A stretch of 64,000 bases of DNA from Cantharellus purpuraceus (taxonomy: Eukaryota; Basidiomycota; Agaricomycetes; Cantharellales; Hydnaceae). Below the pieces are notes generated by a model that saw nothing but the letters and a program-made list of their open reading frames with translations, was not told where the DNA came from and did no database searches. The stretch lies in NCBI GenBank assembly GCA_025174535.1, contig JALBUN010000034.1, positions 102,501-166,500 on the forward strand, written 5' to 3'. This document shows positions 46,890 through 58,127 of this stretch, piece by piece. The number at the start of each line of letters is the position of its first letter. Positions within the stretch are counted from its first letter, which is position 1. The translations under genes were made by a program, and so were the position numbers.

Positions 46890-47944
46890 CAAGGGCTTGG
46901 ACTCTTGACCCTTTTGCGCAATGCTTCTAAGTCGACCACTAGTCACCAAACACTGCGATCCTAAAGAGTCGGTAGGTACAGCATCGCAAACCCCTGTAGA
47001 AGGTTTTCGGGCCTTGTCCGATGTAGTTTCCATTGGCTTGCGCGCCGTTGCACGTGGGACAATGTAGCCAGTGCGGGTCACAGCGGAGTCGAATTGCAGC
47101 TGTAATGTCCAGGAACAACGGCATGGAATTGTATACCACGCTCATGCTAGATTGTGATCTACATGATGCATATCCATTGCGATATGGGCAGGCACAAAAC
47201 GGTAGAGCAACAATATTGGAGTGTATCCACATATGTGGACCGTACCTACATTAATGATATATCACGGCATGTCATGTCCATCACTGCCCTATTTCATGTA
47301 GTCTGAGGTTATGAGCGCAGCAGACAAGTTCTTACGCCTCTATGTACATGTTTCGGATGATACATCTACACTACCATCAGACCCCGGGATTTTGAACTCC
47401 CCAAGTATTTGAAATGATTTTATAAGGTTTTATAAATATTTGGGATTGTTCCAAGCTTTAGACAGTCGGTAAAAAAATCATGTAAAGACTGTATGACTAG
47501 AATTACAGTGTGTCAGGCCAGCCTGATGATGAAAACTGAGAAGGAACGTATCCTCAGTTATTATGGACGAGCGTAGTCACCGTCCAGGCGCTAGGCACTA
47601 TGCGCATGAACTCTGTAATTACACAATGTTTGTAGAGAGATTAGATAATCAAGTGAAGTTTTATCAACAATCTACCTGCATCTTTGAGTTAAACATAGAT
47701 AACTGCCCTCTTACACTGCCTGAACCTTGTTACCTGATTCAATGTTACATGAGCAAGCAAGCATGTGCATGGTTTGTATGCCCCAGAACATGTGAGACAT
47801 GTGATTTTTTACCACAGATTTTTGTCACTTCACTTTATATACATGATATTTTTCAGAATTTTCTCTGAGCTCCTAATGAGCTCTGGAAAGAAATTCTCAA
47901 CTTCCTATTTGTCTGTGTGACACATTGCTGATGCTGCCAGTTCA
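46890..47944. other. No gene resolved
   Basis: About 1 kb. A plus-strand frame at 47,563-47,868 and minus-strand frames at 46,845-47,232 show no known motif. The right end leads into retroelement sequence. Confidence 0.4.
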
Positions 47945-48105
47945 AGGAATTGTGGTGATTTAGAGTTTGCCCTAACACCATAATTTTGCAGGTTCCAAAA
48001 CAGCTGCAGCAGGGTTTGATATTCTTCTCAGCTGTTCATTCACAGAATTGTGGTGATTTAGAGTTTGCCCTAACACCATAATTTTGCGGGTTCCAGAACA
48101 GGGGT
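47945..48105 (+). repeat. Two tandem family A LTR 3' ends
   Basis: The terminal segment 'attgtggtgatttagagtttgccc...ttccaaaaca' occurs twice in succession (ending near 48,002 and 48,100), a local duplication or two nested insertions. Confidence 0.75.
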
Positions 48106-48213
48106 GGTGGCCTTGCACATTGAGCTAATCAAGCCTGCTTGAAGGGCAGTCCTTGGACACTTTTGACTGCAAGCTGGAAGACAAACTGGAACTGGAACTG
48201 GCAGGGGAAGGAT

Positions 48214-48808
48214 TGTTATACACTAGGTCCGATTGGGGGTTGGAGGTTGGGTTGGAGGTTGGGTTGGAGGTTGGGTTGGAGGTTGGGTTGGAGTTGGAGA
48301 GGGAATTGGGGTGCACCATGGGGGTTGGAATGGACTTGGAGGTTGGGTTGGAGTTGGAGAGGGAATTGGGGTGCACCATGGGGGTTGGAATGGACTTGGA
48401 GGTTGGGTTGGAGTTGGAGAGGGAATTGGGGTGCACCATGGGGGTTGGAATGGACTTGGAGGTTGGGTTGGAGTTGGAGAGGGAATTGGGGTGCACCATG
48501 GGGGTTGGAATGGACTTGGCTTCAGCTTATGTGCTGCACCCTCACTAATACCGGTGTCTGAGATTTTGGAGATGGAGTACAACTCAGATATTTAGGATCA
48601 GACTCAGGAACTAGGCGTGATTCGATATTCAAACTGGGGAATGAAGTCCCCAGTCAGGCAACTTAAATACATATTTGAAATCTAATAATAATTACTCCAG
48701 TGATGGGTCTCTGAGGCTGACAGCCTTACATGAGTATGTCCAAGTGCGACAGGGACAGATGTCCAGGTTCCTATGGTGATGCTGATGCATCAATTGGAAC
48801 TGGAGACG
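48214..48808 (-). mobile_element. LTR family C, reverse orientation, truncated
   Basis: Begins TGTTATACACTAGGTCCG, the reverse complement of the family C end, and includes the G-rich minisatellite. It continues to 'ggaactggagacg', where a second family C copy starts at 48,809. The expected far terminus is missing. Confidence 0.75.
48240..48519. repeat. 12-bp units expanded into a 60-bp higher-order repeat, 4 copies
   Basis: GGTTGGGTTGGA units (48,240-48,290) pass into a repeat of exactly 60 bp, four near-identical copies (about 48,280-48,519). Each contains GGAATTGGGGTGCACCATGG and one 12-bp core. Long open frames on both strands here are repeat artefacts. Confidence 0.93.
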
Positions 48809-49307
48809 TGTTACACACTAGGTCCGATTGTATGGGAACTGGTTTTCCCTTAAAAAGATCTTGTTTAAAGTCCCGAAACTGTACAATTTCGCTTGATGGC
48901 CTTAAAATATCAGCATATATCTGCTGCTTTCTCTTGATTCAGGGCCATTCAAATATTCTCTATTTTTTCATATTTTTTTGGGAATTTTCCATGCAGAAAT
49001 GAGTCTACAAACTTATTGTTCTGCTGGGTGAAGTTTTGGGACCCACATGGACCCACAAACCTTCGCAGATGTCAGCAGCCTCAAAGTCAGCCGGAGTCAC
49101 CCGGACAACTGACTCATTGTCGATCACATGACTCATTTCAATCTCCGACTCAATCTGGTCACCACTGCCAGTAAATGCTCAATATCTTTGCAACCACTGC
49201 ACCTCCTGACTCCATTTTCAGTGGAGAGTTCAATAGAAGCCATGCCTACCCATAGCTGTGCTAATCAGCCTGGGAAACGAAGTATTGACCGAGTTATTTG
49301 AGTAATG

Positions 49308-49450
49308 GTGACTCATGCAATGACTCCTGCCATGACTCATGCTATGACTCCTTCCATGACTCATACCATGACTCCTGTGATTACTCATACAATGACTCCT
49401 GCTCTGAGTCACACTATGACTCCATCCATGACTCATGCCATGAGTCAGAG
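49308..49450 (+). promoter_or_regulatory. TGASTCA site array in U3 of LTR family A
   Basis: In about 140 bp there are six perfect TGASTCA sites, five TGACTCC and one TTACTCA, spaced mostly 12-16 bp apart. Further TGACTCA sites lie at 49,110-49,135. TGASTCA is the core site of Gcn4/AP-1 bZIP factors. The array ends about 130 bp upstream of the TATA box. Confidence 0.7.
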
Positions 49451-49578
49451 CAAATCCAAGCAGCTCATTGGCTAGGAAACTTCCACCCCCTTCTCACATA
49501 TTCCACTAGCTTCCAGTAGTTTCCATCTATTAATAGGTAGAAGTTTCCAGTAGTATTAGTCAGCTCCTGTAAATACAA

Positions 49579-49586
49579 TATAAAAG
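49579..49586 (+). promoter_or_regulatory. TATA box of LTR family A (TATAAAAG)
   Basis: TATAAAAG with AATAAA 18 bp further on (49,604-49,609), giving a compact U3-R arrangement. The equivalent in the copy at 1.4-2.8 kb is TATATAAGG near 2,130. Confidence 0.65.
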
Positions 49587-50496
49587 GAGCCCATTCTGCC
49601 TCTGAATAAACAACCATTTCTACCCCATCATTTGCACATCAGTGTGACTAGAGTGACATACAGTGTCATCCTCTATATCTCAGTAACTGTTGATTGTCCA
49701 GTTCAAGGGTCGCTTACAGTTGTGTAACTGTATTCGATTGCACTCAATGTAGTGATTGTCCTGCTTTGGGCGTGAGTGTAGTATCTACCTCGCGTGACTA
49801 CGAATCTACAGGGTGAGATTGTCTGTCGATAGTCCTGCCATTAGTGCTCTTGTTTAAGTTACTAGTGTGTACTGCCTTTGCAGAGCATTAGAATCTTGAA
49901 CTCGTGTGAAGCAGTTGCTAGACTACTTCACACATCGCTGTTACCCGCTTCAGAGTGTCACTGGTTGGACGGTCGGATTCATCCACCTACTTCCTCTAGC
50001 CTCTAAGTGCATTCCCCTCTTTTTGGAATATCTGGACCCCTAAGCGTCCGTGAACTCTAGACTCTGGAAGTCTTATTCATTCCCTACTGCTAAGAAATGT
50101 ATTACCTTCCTGCGTATCGTCTGCATTGACCATTACAACGGATTGTAACCAAAGTACAAACGTTAAATCGTTTCTGGAGTTGTGCTGCAGTAGGATTTGA
50201 TATTCTTCTCAGCTGTTCATTCACGGAATTGTGGTGATTTAGAGTTTGCCCTAACACCATAATTTTGCGGGTTCCAAAACACCGATTGAGGGTCAGAGAT
50301 TGGGTCGGAGGTTTGGTTGGAGTTGGAGAAGGAGTTGGGTACATCATGGGGGTTGGAACGGGACTTGGCTTCAGCTTATGTGCTGTGCCCTCACTAATAC
50401 CAGTGTCTGAGATTTTGGAGGCAGAGTACAAATTAGAGAGTTAGGATCAGACTTAGGAACTAGGCATGATTCGATATTCAAACTGGGGAATGAAGT

Positions 50497-50858
50497 TGTC
50501 AGGGTTCAAATAAGTCATATTCTATTTTTAGTATTTTCTCTTGACACCCCTATCAGCGCAGCCTGTCAGGGTGCGTCTCCCCTATTTCATTGCCCCTATC
50601 ACTTCCCCTATCCTTCCTCCCCTATCTTGGTTCTCCTATCTGTCTCCATCATTTAGTATAAAGACTCGCCTTGGTGCAGTGTGATCCCCTCAGCTTGATC
50701 TCTGAGGATATCCGCTGTACCAGGTAAGTCCCAGGTATTTATCAGAAACAGCTGTATAGACTGAGGATATCCACTGTACCAGCTGGCATTATTTCTTATC
50801 GGCTCTCACTTATTGAGTATCTTGTTGTTGTGGCCTCGTCATCAGCGTCGCCCTCACA
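50497..50858 (+). mobile_element. Solo LTR family D, 362 bp, TSD GAAGT
   Basis: TGTCAGGGTTC...GCCCTCACA, with perfect GAAGT duplications at 50,492-50,496 and 50,859-50,863. It has a TATAAAG-like box near 50,657 and TG...CA termini. Only one copy is in the window. Removing it restores 'gggaatgaagtccccagt', as in the copy at 48,640. Confidence 0.9.
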
Positions 50859-50941
50859 GAAGTCCCCAGTCGGGCAACTTAAATACATATTTGAAATCTA
50901 ATAATAATTACTCCAGTGATGGGTCTCTGAGGCCGATGGCC

Positions 50942-51191
50942 TTACATGAGTATGTCTGAGTCCAATGGGGATGGATGTCTGGGTTCCTATGGTGATGCTG
51001 ATGCATCAATTGGAACTGGAGATGGATGGGTGGAATTGGTGGTGACAATTGGACAGGTAGATGGAGTTACATGAGTATGTCTGAGTCCGACAGGGATGGG
51101 TGTCCAGGTTCCTATGGTGATGCTGATGCATCAATCGGAACCGGAGACGGATGGGTGGAATTGGTGGTGACAATTGGACAGGTAAATGGAG
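50942..51191. repeat. 125-bp direct tandem duplication, 2 copies
   Basis: Two copies, each starting TTACATGAGTATGTC (50,942 and 51,067), differing at scattered positions, inside the family C LTR. Other family C copies have only one unit. Confidence 0.85.
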
Positions 51192-51545
51192 ACATGATGG
51201 TTTCCAAATGGAGTATAGATTTCATATGCATGGGGATCTGAGTGGATCGGATGGGGATCTGGACGTTAATGAATATAGTCATAACAGTATCTCTCCATTT
51301 AAGGCCGAGCCCCTGAGGCCTCATGTCCGTGGATTGAATAGATGAGATGGTTGGGTGCAGTCAGAGTTATACTGGGGGTCTGGAGACATATAAAAGGAGG
51401 GGCATGATTGAGGCCTTATCCCCAATGATGTCAAACCCTTTGGCAAGCATGAGTGTGGCTGAGCTTGAGCAGTTGCTCTTGGCCCGATGGAAGGAAGAGG
51501 AAGAGGAATGGAGACAGAAAGAGGAGGAGGAGGCAGAACAGAGAC

Positions 51546-52166
51546 TGTATGGGAACTGGTTTTCCCTTAAAAGATCCTGTTTAAAGTCCTGAAACTGTAC
51601 AATTTCACTTCATGGCCTTAAAATATCAGCATATATCTGCTGCTTTCTCTTGATTCAGGGCCATTCAAATATTCTCTATTTTTTCATATTTTTTTTTGGG
51701 AATTTTCCATGCAGAAATGAGTCTACAAACTTATTGTTCTGCTGGGTGAAGTTTTGGGACCCACATGGACCCACAAACCTTCGCAGATGTCAGCAGCTTT
51801 AAAGTCAGCCGGAGTCACCTGGACAACTGACTCATTTTCAATCACATGACTCATTTCAATCTCCGACTCAATCTGGCCACCACTGCCAGTAAATGCTCAA
51901 TATCTTCACAACCACTGCACCTCCTGACTCCATTTTCTGTGGAGAGTTCAATAGAAGCCATGCCTACCCATAGCTGTGCTAATCAGCCTGGGAAACGAAG
52001 TATTGACCGAGTTATTTGAGTAATGGTGACTCATGCAATGACTCCTGCCATGACTCATGCTATGACTCCTTCCATGACTCATACCATGACTCCTGTGATT
52101 ACTCATACTATGACTCCTGCTCTGAGTCACACATCCATGACTCATGCCATGAGTCAGAGCAAATCC
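51546..52166 (+). mobile_element. LTR family A, 5' part only
   Basis: Starts TGTATGGGAACTGG and follows the complete copy through the site array to 'atgagtcagagcaaatcc'. TATA, R and U5 are missing. It is joined to unrelated sequence before the copia LTR. Confidence 0.8.
52024..52155 (+). promoter_or_regulatory. TGASTCA site array, third copy
   Basis: Same layout as at 49,308-49,450, but two sites shorter at the right end ('agtcacacatccatgactc'). The LTR body it served is truncated. Confidence 0.6.
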
Positions 52167-52300
52167 TATCAGTCGGAGTGAATTTAAAGAGCTTGATTCA
52201 ATGTCCATAGCAGCAGGAATCTACCTGCTTTTATACAAGCCAACTATTCTAATAATAAACCAGGTGGACTCTCAATTTGATGAGTCAGATATCTTTTGTC

Positions 52301-53230
52301 TGTTATTTGGAAGACTGGACTTCTGGGGAGAAAAGGAGAGGGAGGAACAGAGGGGATAGGAGGGATAGGAGCATATAGGAGGCTCAGGAGATTAGGAGGG
52401 GATAAGGAGACGAGGGGAAATGACTGAGAGGGGAAAGAAGGAGTCCCTGTAAGCTCCACAATGATCTGAACATTCACCCTAATTTTTTCTTTTGATTTGT
52501 TTCATCATTTTTTCTATTTGACATCACCCCCCCATTCTTTTTATCATAAATCACTTTCCCTTTATTCACATGACACAGAACTTTTATCACGAGTTATTAG
52601 CATGCATATCTTGTATAAAACATGCCTAGCTAGATATGCAATGGACTAGAGAATTTCCTCTCACCTGTTTCTGTTGTCTGTGTCTGAACTATTCGTTTTT
52701 GGAATAACTCCAGAATGAAAACGTATTTCTACAATATTTTGCATACTCTTCCAGAGTATTGCAACATATATTCGAATCCCAGTTTGCGAAGTCTAAGCTC
52801 CACTCGTTGATTTTCTATTAAGCATTTACTCTCGTTCGAGTTATCTGCTCCTGATTCCTGCTCAAATTGTCAATATCTAGACGAAGATCACACAAAATCT
52901 CATCAAACTTCGTAGGAAGATACTACTCAAGTATATCTTCAATTCAACTACGCATACATCCAGTCACCATTACTCCCTCTGTCTCTATTCGAAATCTACT
53001 CTCCACACACCCCCAGCAAGGCGAAAATTTTTTTTTTTCAACATTGTCCACCTTCATATTGTCTCGCCTTCCCATATCCACTCTTGTCTATCCACTCTCA
53101 CCTATCCACTCTCACCTATCCACTCTCACCTATCCACTCTCACCTATCCACTCTCACCTATCCACTCTCACCTATCCACTCTCATCTATCCACTCTCATC
53201 TAGTGACCCTGCATCATCATTCTGACAACA
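52301..53230 (-). mobile_element. Copia 3' LTR, 930 bp
   Basis: Plus-strand ends are TGTTATTTGG...CTGACAACA. It directly abuts the copia polypurine tract, so it is the 3' LTR of the element on the minus strand. It contains a 14-bp tandem repeat (about 53,089-53,205, unit CTATCCACTCTCAC, some eight copies). The matching 5' LTR is not in the window. Confidence 0.8.
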
Positions 53231-53247
53231 CTCCCCCTCAAATTGAG
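53231..53247 (-). other. Copia polypurine tract
   Basis: The minus strand reads CAATTTGAGGGGGAG immediately before the LTR start TGTTGTC, the classic primer for plus-strand DNA synthesis. It overlaps the pol stop codon (53,238-53,240). Confidence 0.8.
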
Positions 53248-55028
53248 AGGTCTGAGTAGCCTAGCTTCGCGCAAAGATACCGGTGTTGGTTGAGTTCCAA
53301 GCCCTTGGTCATTAAGTCTGCTGGATTCTCCTTTGACTGGATGTAGGTAAGTGTTGCTTCGTTTGAAGCCACTTTCCCATGAATAAAATGGTAGGCAACG
53401 TTGATATGTTTCATGTGGGCATGATAAGTTGCATCGTGGGAGATTGTAATTGCACTGAGATTATCGGATCGGATGGAAGTTGGTTTGGACTGGTCAAATT
53501 TGAGGTTTTGGAGAAACTGTCATAGCCAGACCAATTGCTTTGCTCCTTCTGTCAATGCGATATATTCTGCCTCTGTAGTTGATAGTGCAATCGTCCTTTG
53601 TTTTTTAGAACTCCATGCAATGCAGCCTCCGCCGATCATTGCCACATATCTGCCAATTGAGAGTGTGTCCACTCAATCGGCATAATCTGAGTCCACGAAA
53701 AGTTTGAGGTCCAGTCCAACACCCTTTTTGAATACGATGCCACCATTGCGAGTGCTTTTAAGATATCAGAGTACATGCTTGATCACAGTCCAGTGCTCTT
53801 GCTTGTATGATGTTGTGAATTGGCTCAAGTGTTGCACCATAAATGCTAGATCAGGTCATGTGCCAAGTACTGCGTACATGATCGATCCAATTGCCGTTGC
53901 ATAAGGTATGTCATTTCTGGCATGTGCAGTTTCCTTGGCTGACATCAATTTGACTGTTTTGCTGAGTGGGGTGGAGACCAGGTTCATGTCTTGCATATGG
54001 AAATGAGTGAGAACAACGTTGATGTATGGCCCTTGGGAAATCTTCAGCATCCCTTCCTCATGATTCCTCTCAACCCTTAGACCTAAGATCTTCTTCATCT
54101 CCCCCAAATCTGTCATAGTAAATTTCTCATTCAGCTCCCCCTTAATCCATCTCATCCCTTCTTTTGAGCTTGCAAAGAGTTCTAAATCATCCACATAAAC
54201 TGAAATAACCTCCATGCCAGATTTGCTGGTTTTGATATAGATACACTCATCAGCTGTACTTTGCATATAGTCAAAACTTAGCAGTGTATTGCACAGTTGC
54301 TGGTGCCAAGTCCTGCCCGCCTGTTTGAGTCCATATAGAGCACATCATAGCTTTAAAACATGTCCAGTGCCATCATTGAAGCCTTCAGGCTGGCGCATGT
54401 AAATCTCCTCTTCAAGTTTTGAGTTCAGAAAAGCACCTTTGACATCCATCATCTCAATTTCCCAATTGAGTGCGTTGCCAACTGCCAGTAGAAGTCATAG
54501 GGAATCAAACTTGACTACCGGGGATGTGATATCATAATAGTCCATGCCGGGTTGCTGAGTGAAACCTTGAGCTACAACATGGGCCTTCGGTTTGTCAAAG
54601 CTGCCATCGGGCTTTGTTTTTGCAGCGAATACCCATCAGCTGCTGATTGCTGCTCTGTCAGGAGGGAGATTCACAAGTTCCCAGGTGCCAATTTCATCAT
54701 GTTGGTCTATTTCAGTCTCCATCGCACTTCTCCACATAGGTGTGTCTTCGCGTGACATTGCTTCTTTGTAAGACTCAGGTGCTGTAATGATTTCATGGCT
54801 AATAAATGCCCTGTCATCAATTCTTGTAGTTGGGTCATTGAGTAGGCAATAGTCAGGTCATGTGACATGTCGAGTGCTGCGACGTGGTTCAGTGATGATT
54901 GAGGTAGGTTCGCTAGTTTTGGATGTCTGTGGGGTTTTGGATTGATCTTCGGTCTCCTGTTCAGTAGCTTCAGTACTTGGTTGCTGCTCACATGCATGAT
55001 TCTCCCCCTTGAGCGGTGTCGGTTCACT
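53238..55028 (-). pseudogene. Ty1/copia reverse transcriptase and RNase H, decayed
   Basis: Read in the pol frame: T-W-E-L-V-N-L-P, V-A-Q-G-F-T-Q, N-W-E-I-E-M-M-D-V-K-G-A-F-L-N, Y-G-L-K-Q-A-G-R-T-W-H. The catalytic Y-V-D-D follows near 54,200, then RNase H with A-L-S-T-T-E-A-E-Y near 53,570 and an end in L-G-Y-S-D-L-S-I. Several in-frame TGA/TAG stops are consistent with C-to-T change of CGA or CAG codons. The 5' side is cut at 55,029 by an insertion between integrase and reverse transcriptase. Confidence 0.88.
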
Positions 55029-56434
55029 TAAGGAATAGATCCTATAAGCCTGCGCGCAACGGTCCTAGCAAGCAGACGGTGTGTAACGCAGTTGTTCAGC
55101 ACTCCAAAGATCAATCAGGGCGAGGAGTACGTAACAGGGAAGTGGGATAGTGCTCTGTGGTTGGATGAGGATGGGAGCAAAAGGTCGGTCCCGATGGCTG
55201 ATCGTGCTCTGTGACTGGATGACAATGCGGAGCCCGGTTGGGAGGTACGCGAAAGCTGGTTTCAGGAGAATCAACCTCTCGGTGGCGGAGGGAAATCTGA
55301 TCGTTGAACCAAGGTGTTTTACCTCAGTGTCGAGATGATGGATTGTGATGTAGAGCGTAGAGCGTAGACTTAGAGCGTGGACTTTGACTTTAGAGCGTTG
55401 GCTGAAAACTTGTTGATTGATTCCAAAGGCGAAAACTAGCGCCCTTTTATATACAAATCCCCAGGGCACAACGACACAATATGAGGAGCAAATGATGCGA
55501 TATGATGCAAGAAATGCTGATCAAGTCAGCTGACGAAGCGTGTGAAGTTGAACTACTAAAGGGGGTAATCATGGAGAAATGAAACGACAGATAGGGGTAA
55601 TCTTTGTAAGAATAGGGGGTGATGAGTAATAAAAGAACCAAAAATAGAACAAGGATGAGTAAGTCGTGTATGAATGAATTAAAAGATGAAACAGGGGTGA
55701 GTCATATAAAAGAACAATAGAAACGTCCACCAATACCATCTTCCCTACGGCTCCGAAGGTTAATTGACCCTGAGTCACATGAGGACTTCCGTCAGCATCC
55801 ACAACAAATACTCCTTATTGTCTTAGTGATCCATCTCCATATGGTATCCCGTTCCAAGAGTATTCGGTCCCTTTGCCTGACACGATGTAACCTGAGTCGG
55901 ATTGAAGTGGGAGGATAGGTCAGCGATGGCGACTGAAATTCTACCTCACGTTCGACTCTTCTATCCGTGTTACGATATAGAGGTGAAATGTCAAGGAATG
56001 TATATGGTTCAATGGAATTGTGAAAGAATATGGGATCGCCAATGGCATAAGAGACATGGTGGGGATCTTGGACGTTGAAAGAGTTTTGGAAGTATTTTGA
56101 CACGTGGAGGTGGCTTAACATGCCCATGGAGCTCGGCATATTTTTGATAGTCCTCTGTGTCCAGAGACCAGTGTGACGTATTATTAGAAGTGATGTTGGA
56201 GAGGGGAATAGAATGGGAAGCCATGTGAATGATGATGAAAGGATCGGTGTGAATAGAAGGCTGATAATGATCGATGGCGATGAAACACGAGTGACGATCG
56301 ATGGCTCGAATTAGAGACTGAGGTGGATAGGGAGTTGCGGCGCTATTTAAAAGTTGATACGAAAAGATGCTGGCGGAGTTGGACTGTCAGAGTGGTTCGA
56401 TATGCGTCCTCGATGCATCCTGGCTCGTCAGCGG
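55029..56434. mobile_element. 1.4-kb insertion in copia pol, 4-bp duplication CACT
   Basis: CACT occurs at 55,025-55,028 and 56,435-56,438, and removing one copy plus the insert rejoins integrase and RT coding in order. No long frame spans it. A TTTTATATAC box lies near 55,446. Its right 0.7 kb equals 366-1,054. The termini are not TG...CA and no inverted repeats are evident, so the class is open. Confidence 0.65.
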
Positions 56435-58127
56435 CACTATTGTGACTTCACCATTGTCCTCGTTTGGGATTGGGGGTGGCTTAGTATTGCTCTGATCAAA
56501 GGTGATATTCCAAGAGATTTGGACATGCCTTGAGACACCATTATAGTATTTCCATGCCTTTGAGTGCTCCACAACTCCAACAAAGGTATGTTCCTCCGCT
56601 TTGGGGTCTAATTTGCTGCATTGTTGATTTGGGACCATTACCCAGCACTTGGATCCAAACTCTTCCAGTTGAGATACATCTGGTCTTCTTCCAAAGAATG
56701 CTTGGTATGGTGTGATTTCTTGTCTGAGTGCTTGAGTAGGTGATCTATTTTTGATGTAGTTGGCGTAAGCCACTGCTTTAGGCCATAGGACTATTGGAAG
56801 ATTCTTGGCATAAATCATGGCTCGTGCATGTTCCAATAAGGTTCAGTTGAGGCATTATCGGATCGGAACCGCTTGATTTTGTTACCTGTCTGTGTCTTGA
56901 TAAACTGCTTGAATGACTTGAAATGTTTCAGCGCCTCATCCTTCATAGTTCCAAAGTAAATTTCCGTGTATCATGACTTGACATCTGTGAATGAATAAAA
57001 GTATTTTTCTCGACTTGCTCCCTCAATCAGTGCTGGTCCCCATACATCAGATACGATGACATCACCAATCATTTCAGCCTTGTATTCGACTCGCTGTGGG
57101 AAGGGTTCAACATGTTGCTTTCCTTGATAACATGCATTGCATTGGGTGGGTGCTTGAGACTCATCAATCTGTAGTCCCATGACCAAATTATTCTTCTTCA
57201 AGGTTTGGATTGTCCAGATATTAACGTGTCCAAGGATTTGGTGCCATTTGTCTAGGGTGCAGTCCTTTGTTACCGCCACAAAGTCTGGACCCTGACCCGT
57301 GTGTATGGTTCGTACTCGCATTTGATACATTCTTCCATTTTTGTGCCCTATACCAAAGGTAACACCTGTTTTGAATTTGAATTCTACACCAGTTGGTGTG
57401 AAAAATGCTGAGTGCCCATTATCTGTCAGCTGTCCTATACTGATGAGGTTATTTGGGGAGTCTGGTGCATGTTTGACATTATTTAGCACAACCAAATATA
57501 TCTTGTCTTTAACTTTGAATTCAACGGCCACAGATCCATGTCCTCGGGTTTGAAGAGTGGCACCAGGTGTGATTCCCTCAATTTCAGATCCATCCTCAGA
57601 GTAGCTGGTGAAATCTGCCTTGTTACGAGCAATGTGAGTCGTTGCTGCTGAATCAGCAAGCCAATTGGAGGCTGATATGGATGCAAGTGTGATTTCAGTT
57701 GCCATAAATGCAAACTCATTCTCATTAGACTGCTTAGTGGTATCCTTTGGTTCCTTAAACCATGATGGTGCCTGACCCTCCTTGCCGCCACCCTTTGCCC
57801 AACAGTCTTTTATGTAGTGTCCTTTCTTTCCGCAGTTGTGGCATTTGCCCTTTGTAGCGCCTGGCTGATCCTCTCTGGCCTTTAGTGCCATTTGCTGAGC
57901 TGTCCCTGCTCTCTGGGACCGATCCTCATCTAAGATCCATGCAATCAAAACTTCTGATGCGATTACTGCTCCTCCCGCATTGATAGTGGTTATGAATGAT
58001 GACCAGGAATCTGGTAGTGAGGTGAGTAGTGTATTTGAAAAATCAGCATCACTGATTTCTTGTCCTCAAGCATTCAATTGCTGGTGCAGTCCACGAAGTT
58101 TGCGGACATGTTCTTCCATACTCATGC
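56435..58127 (-). pseudogene. Ty1/copia gag-protease-integrase, decayed
   Basis: From the 5' side (right): M-S-M-E-E-H-V-R-K-L-R-G-L of the gag helical domain (one TGA stop near 58,065), then the zinc knuckle C-H-N-C-x4-H-x4-C near 57,840. The protease site D-S-A-A-T-T-H-I is near 57,650, the integrase zinc-binding H-Q-I-L-G-H with C-N-A-C near 57,240-57,130, and the integrase core follows. Most of it is one open frame (57,948-56,971), so decay is modest. The gag N-terminus and 5' LTR are replaced by a family A LTR at 58,128. Confidence 0.88.

Larger units (their letters stand above)
48829..50281 (+). mobile_element. Complete solo LTR family A, 1,453 bp, TSD CCGAT
   Basis: TGTATGGGAACTGG...GGTTCCAAAACA, flanked by CCGAT at 48,824-48,828 and 50,282-50,286. 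It is inserted in a family C LTR: removing it restores 'actaggtccgattgagg'. It has the TGACTC array, TATA box and AATAAA in order, so it is the best reference copy of the family. Confidence 0.93.
50282..51286 (-). mobile_element. LTR family C, reverse orientation, split by family A and family D LTRs
   Basis: Starts at 48,809-48,828, resumes after the family A insertion, and ends 'gaatatagtcataaca' at 51,286. It contains a short degenerate minisatellite (50,290-50,345), the family D insertion at 50,497-50,858 and a 125-bp tandem duplication. Flanks AGACG and GTATC do not match. Confidence 0.8.

Noticed and set aside
47563..47868. Possible 101-residue plus-strand protein
   Set aside because: Cys-containing, but no known motif, no introns and AT-rich codon use, next to repeats. 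Support is insufficient.
49230..49519. Ser/His-rich repeat peptides (M-S-H-G-R-S-H type) and Asp/Ser-rich ones (H-D-S-C type)
   Set aside because: These are translations of the TGACTC site array in an LTR, not proteins. The same applies at 15,396-15,661 and 51,948-52,210.
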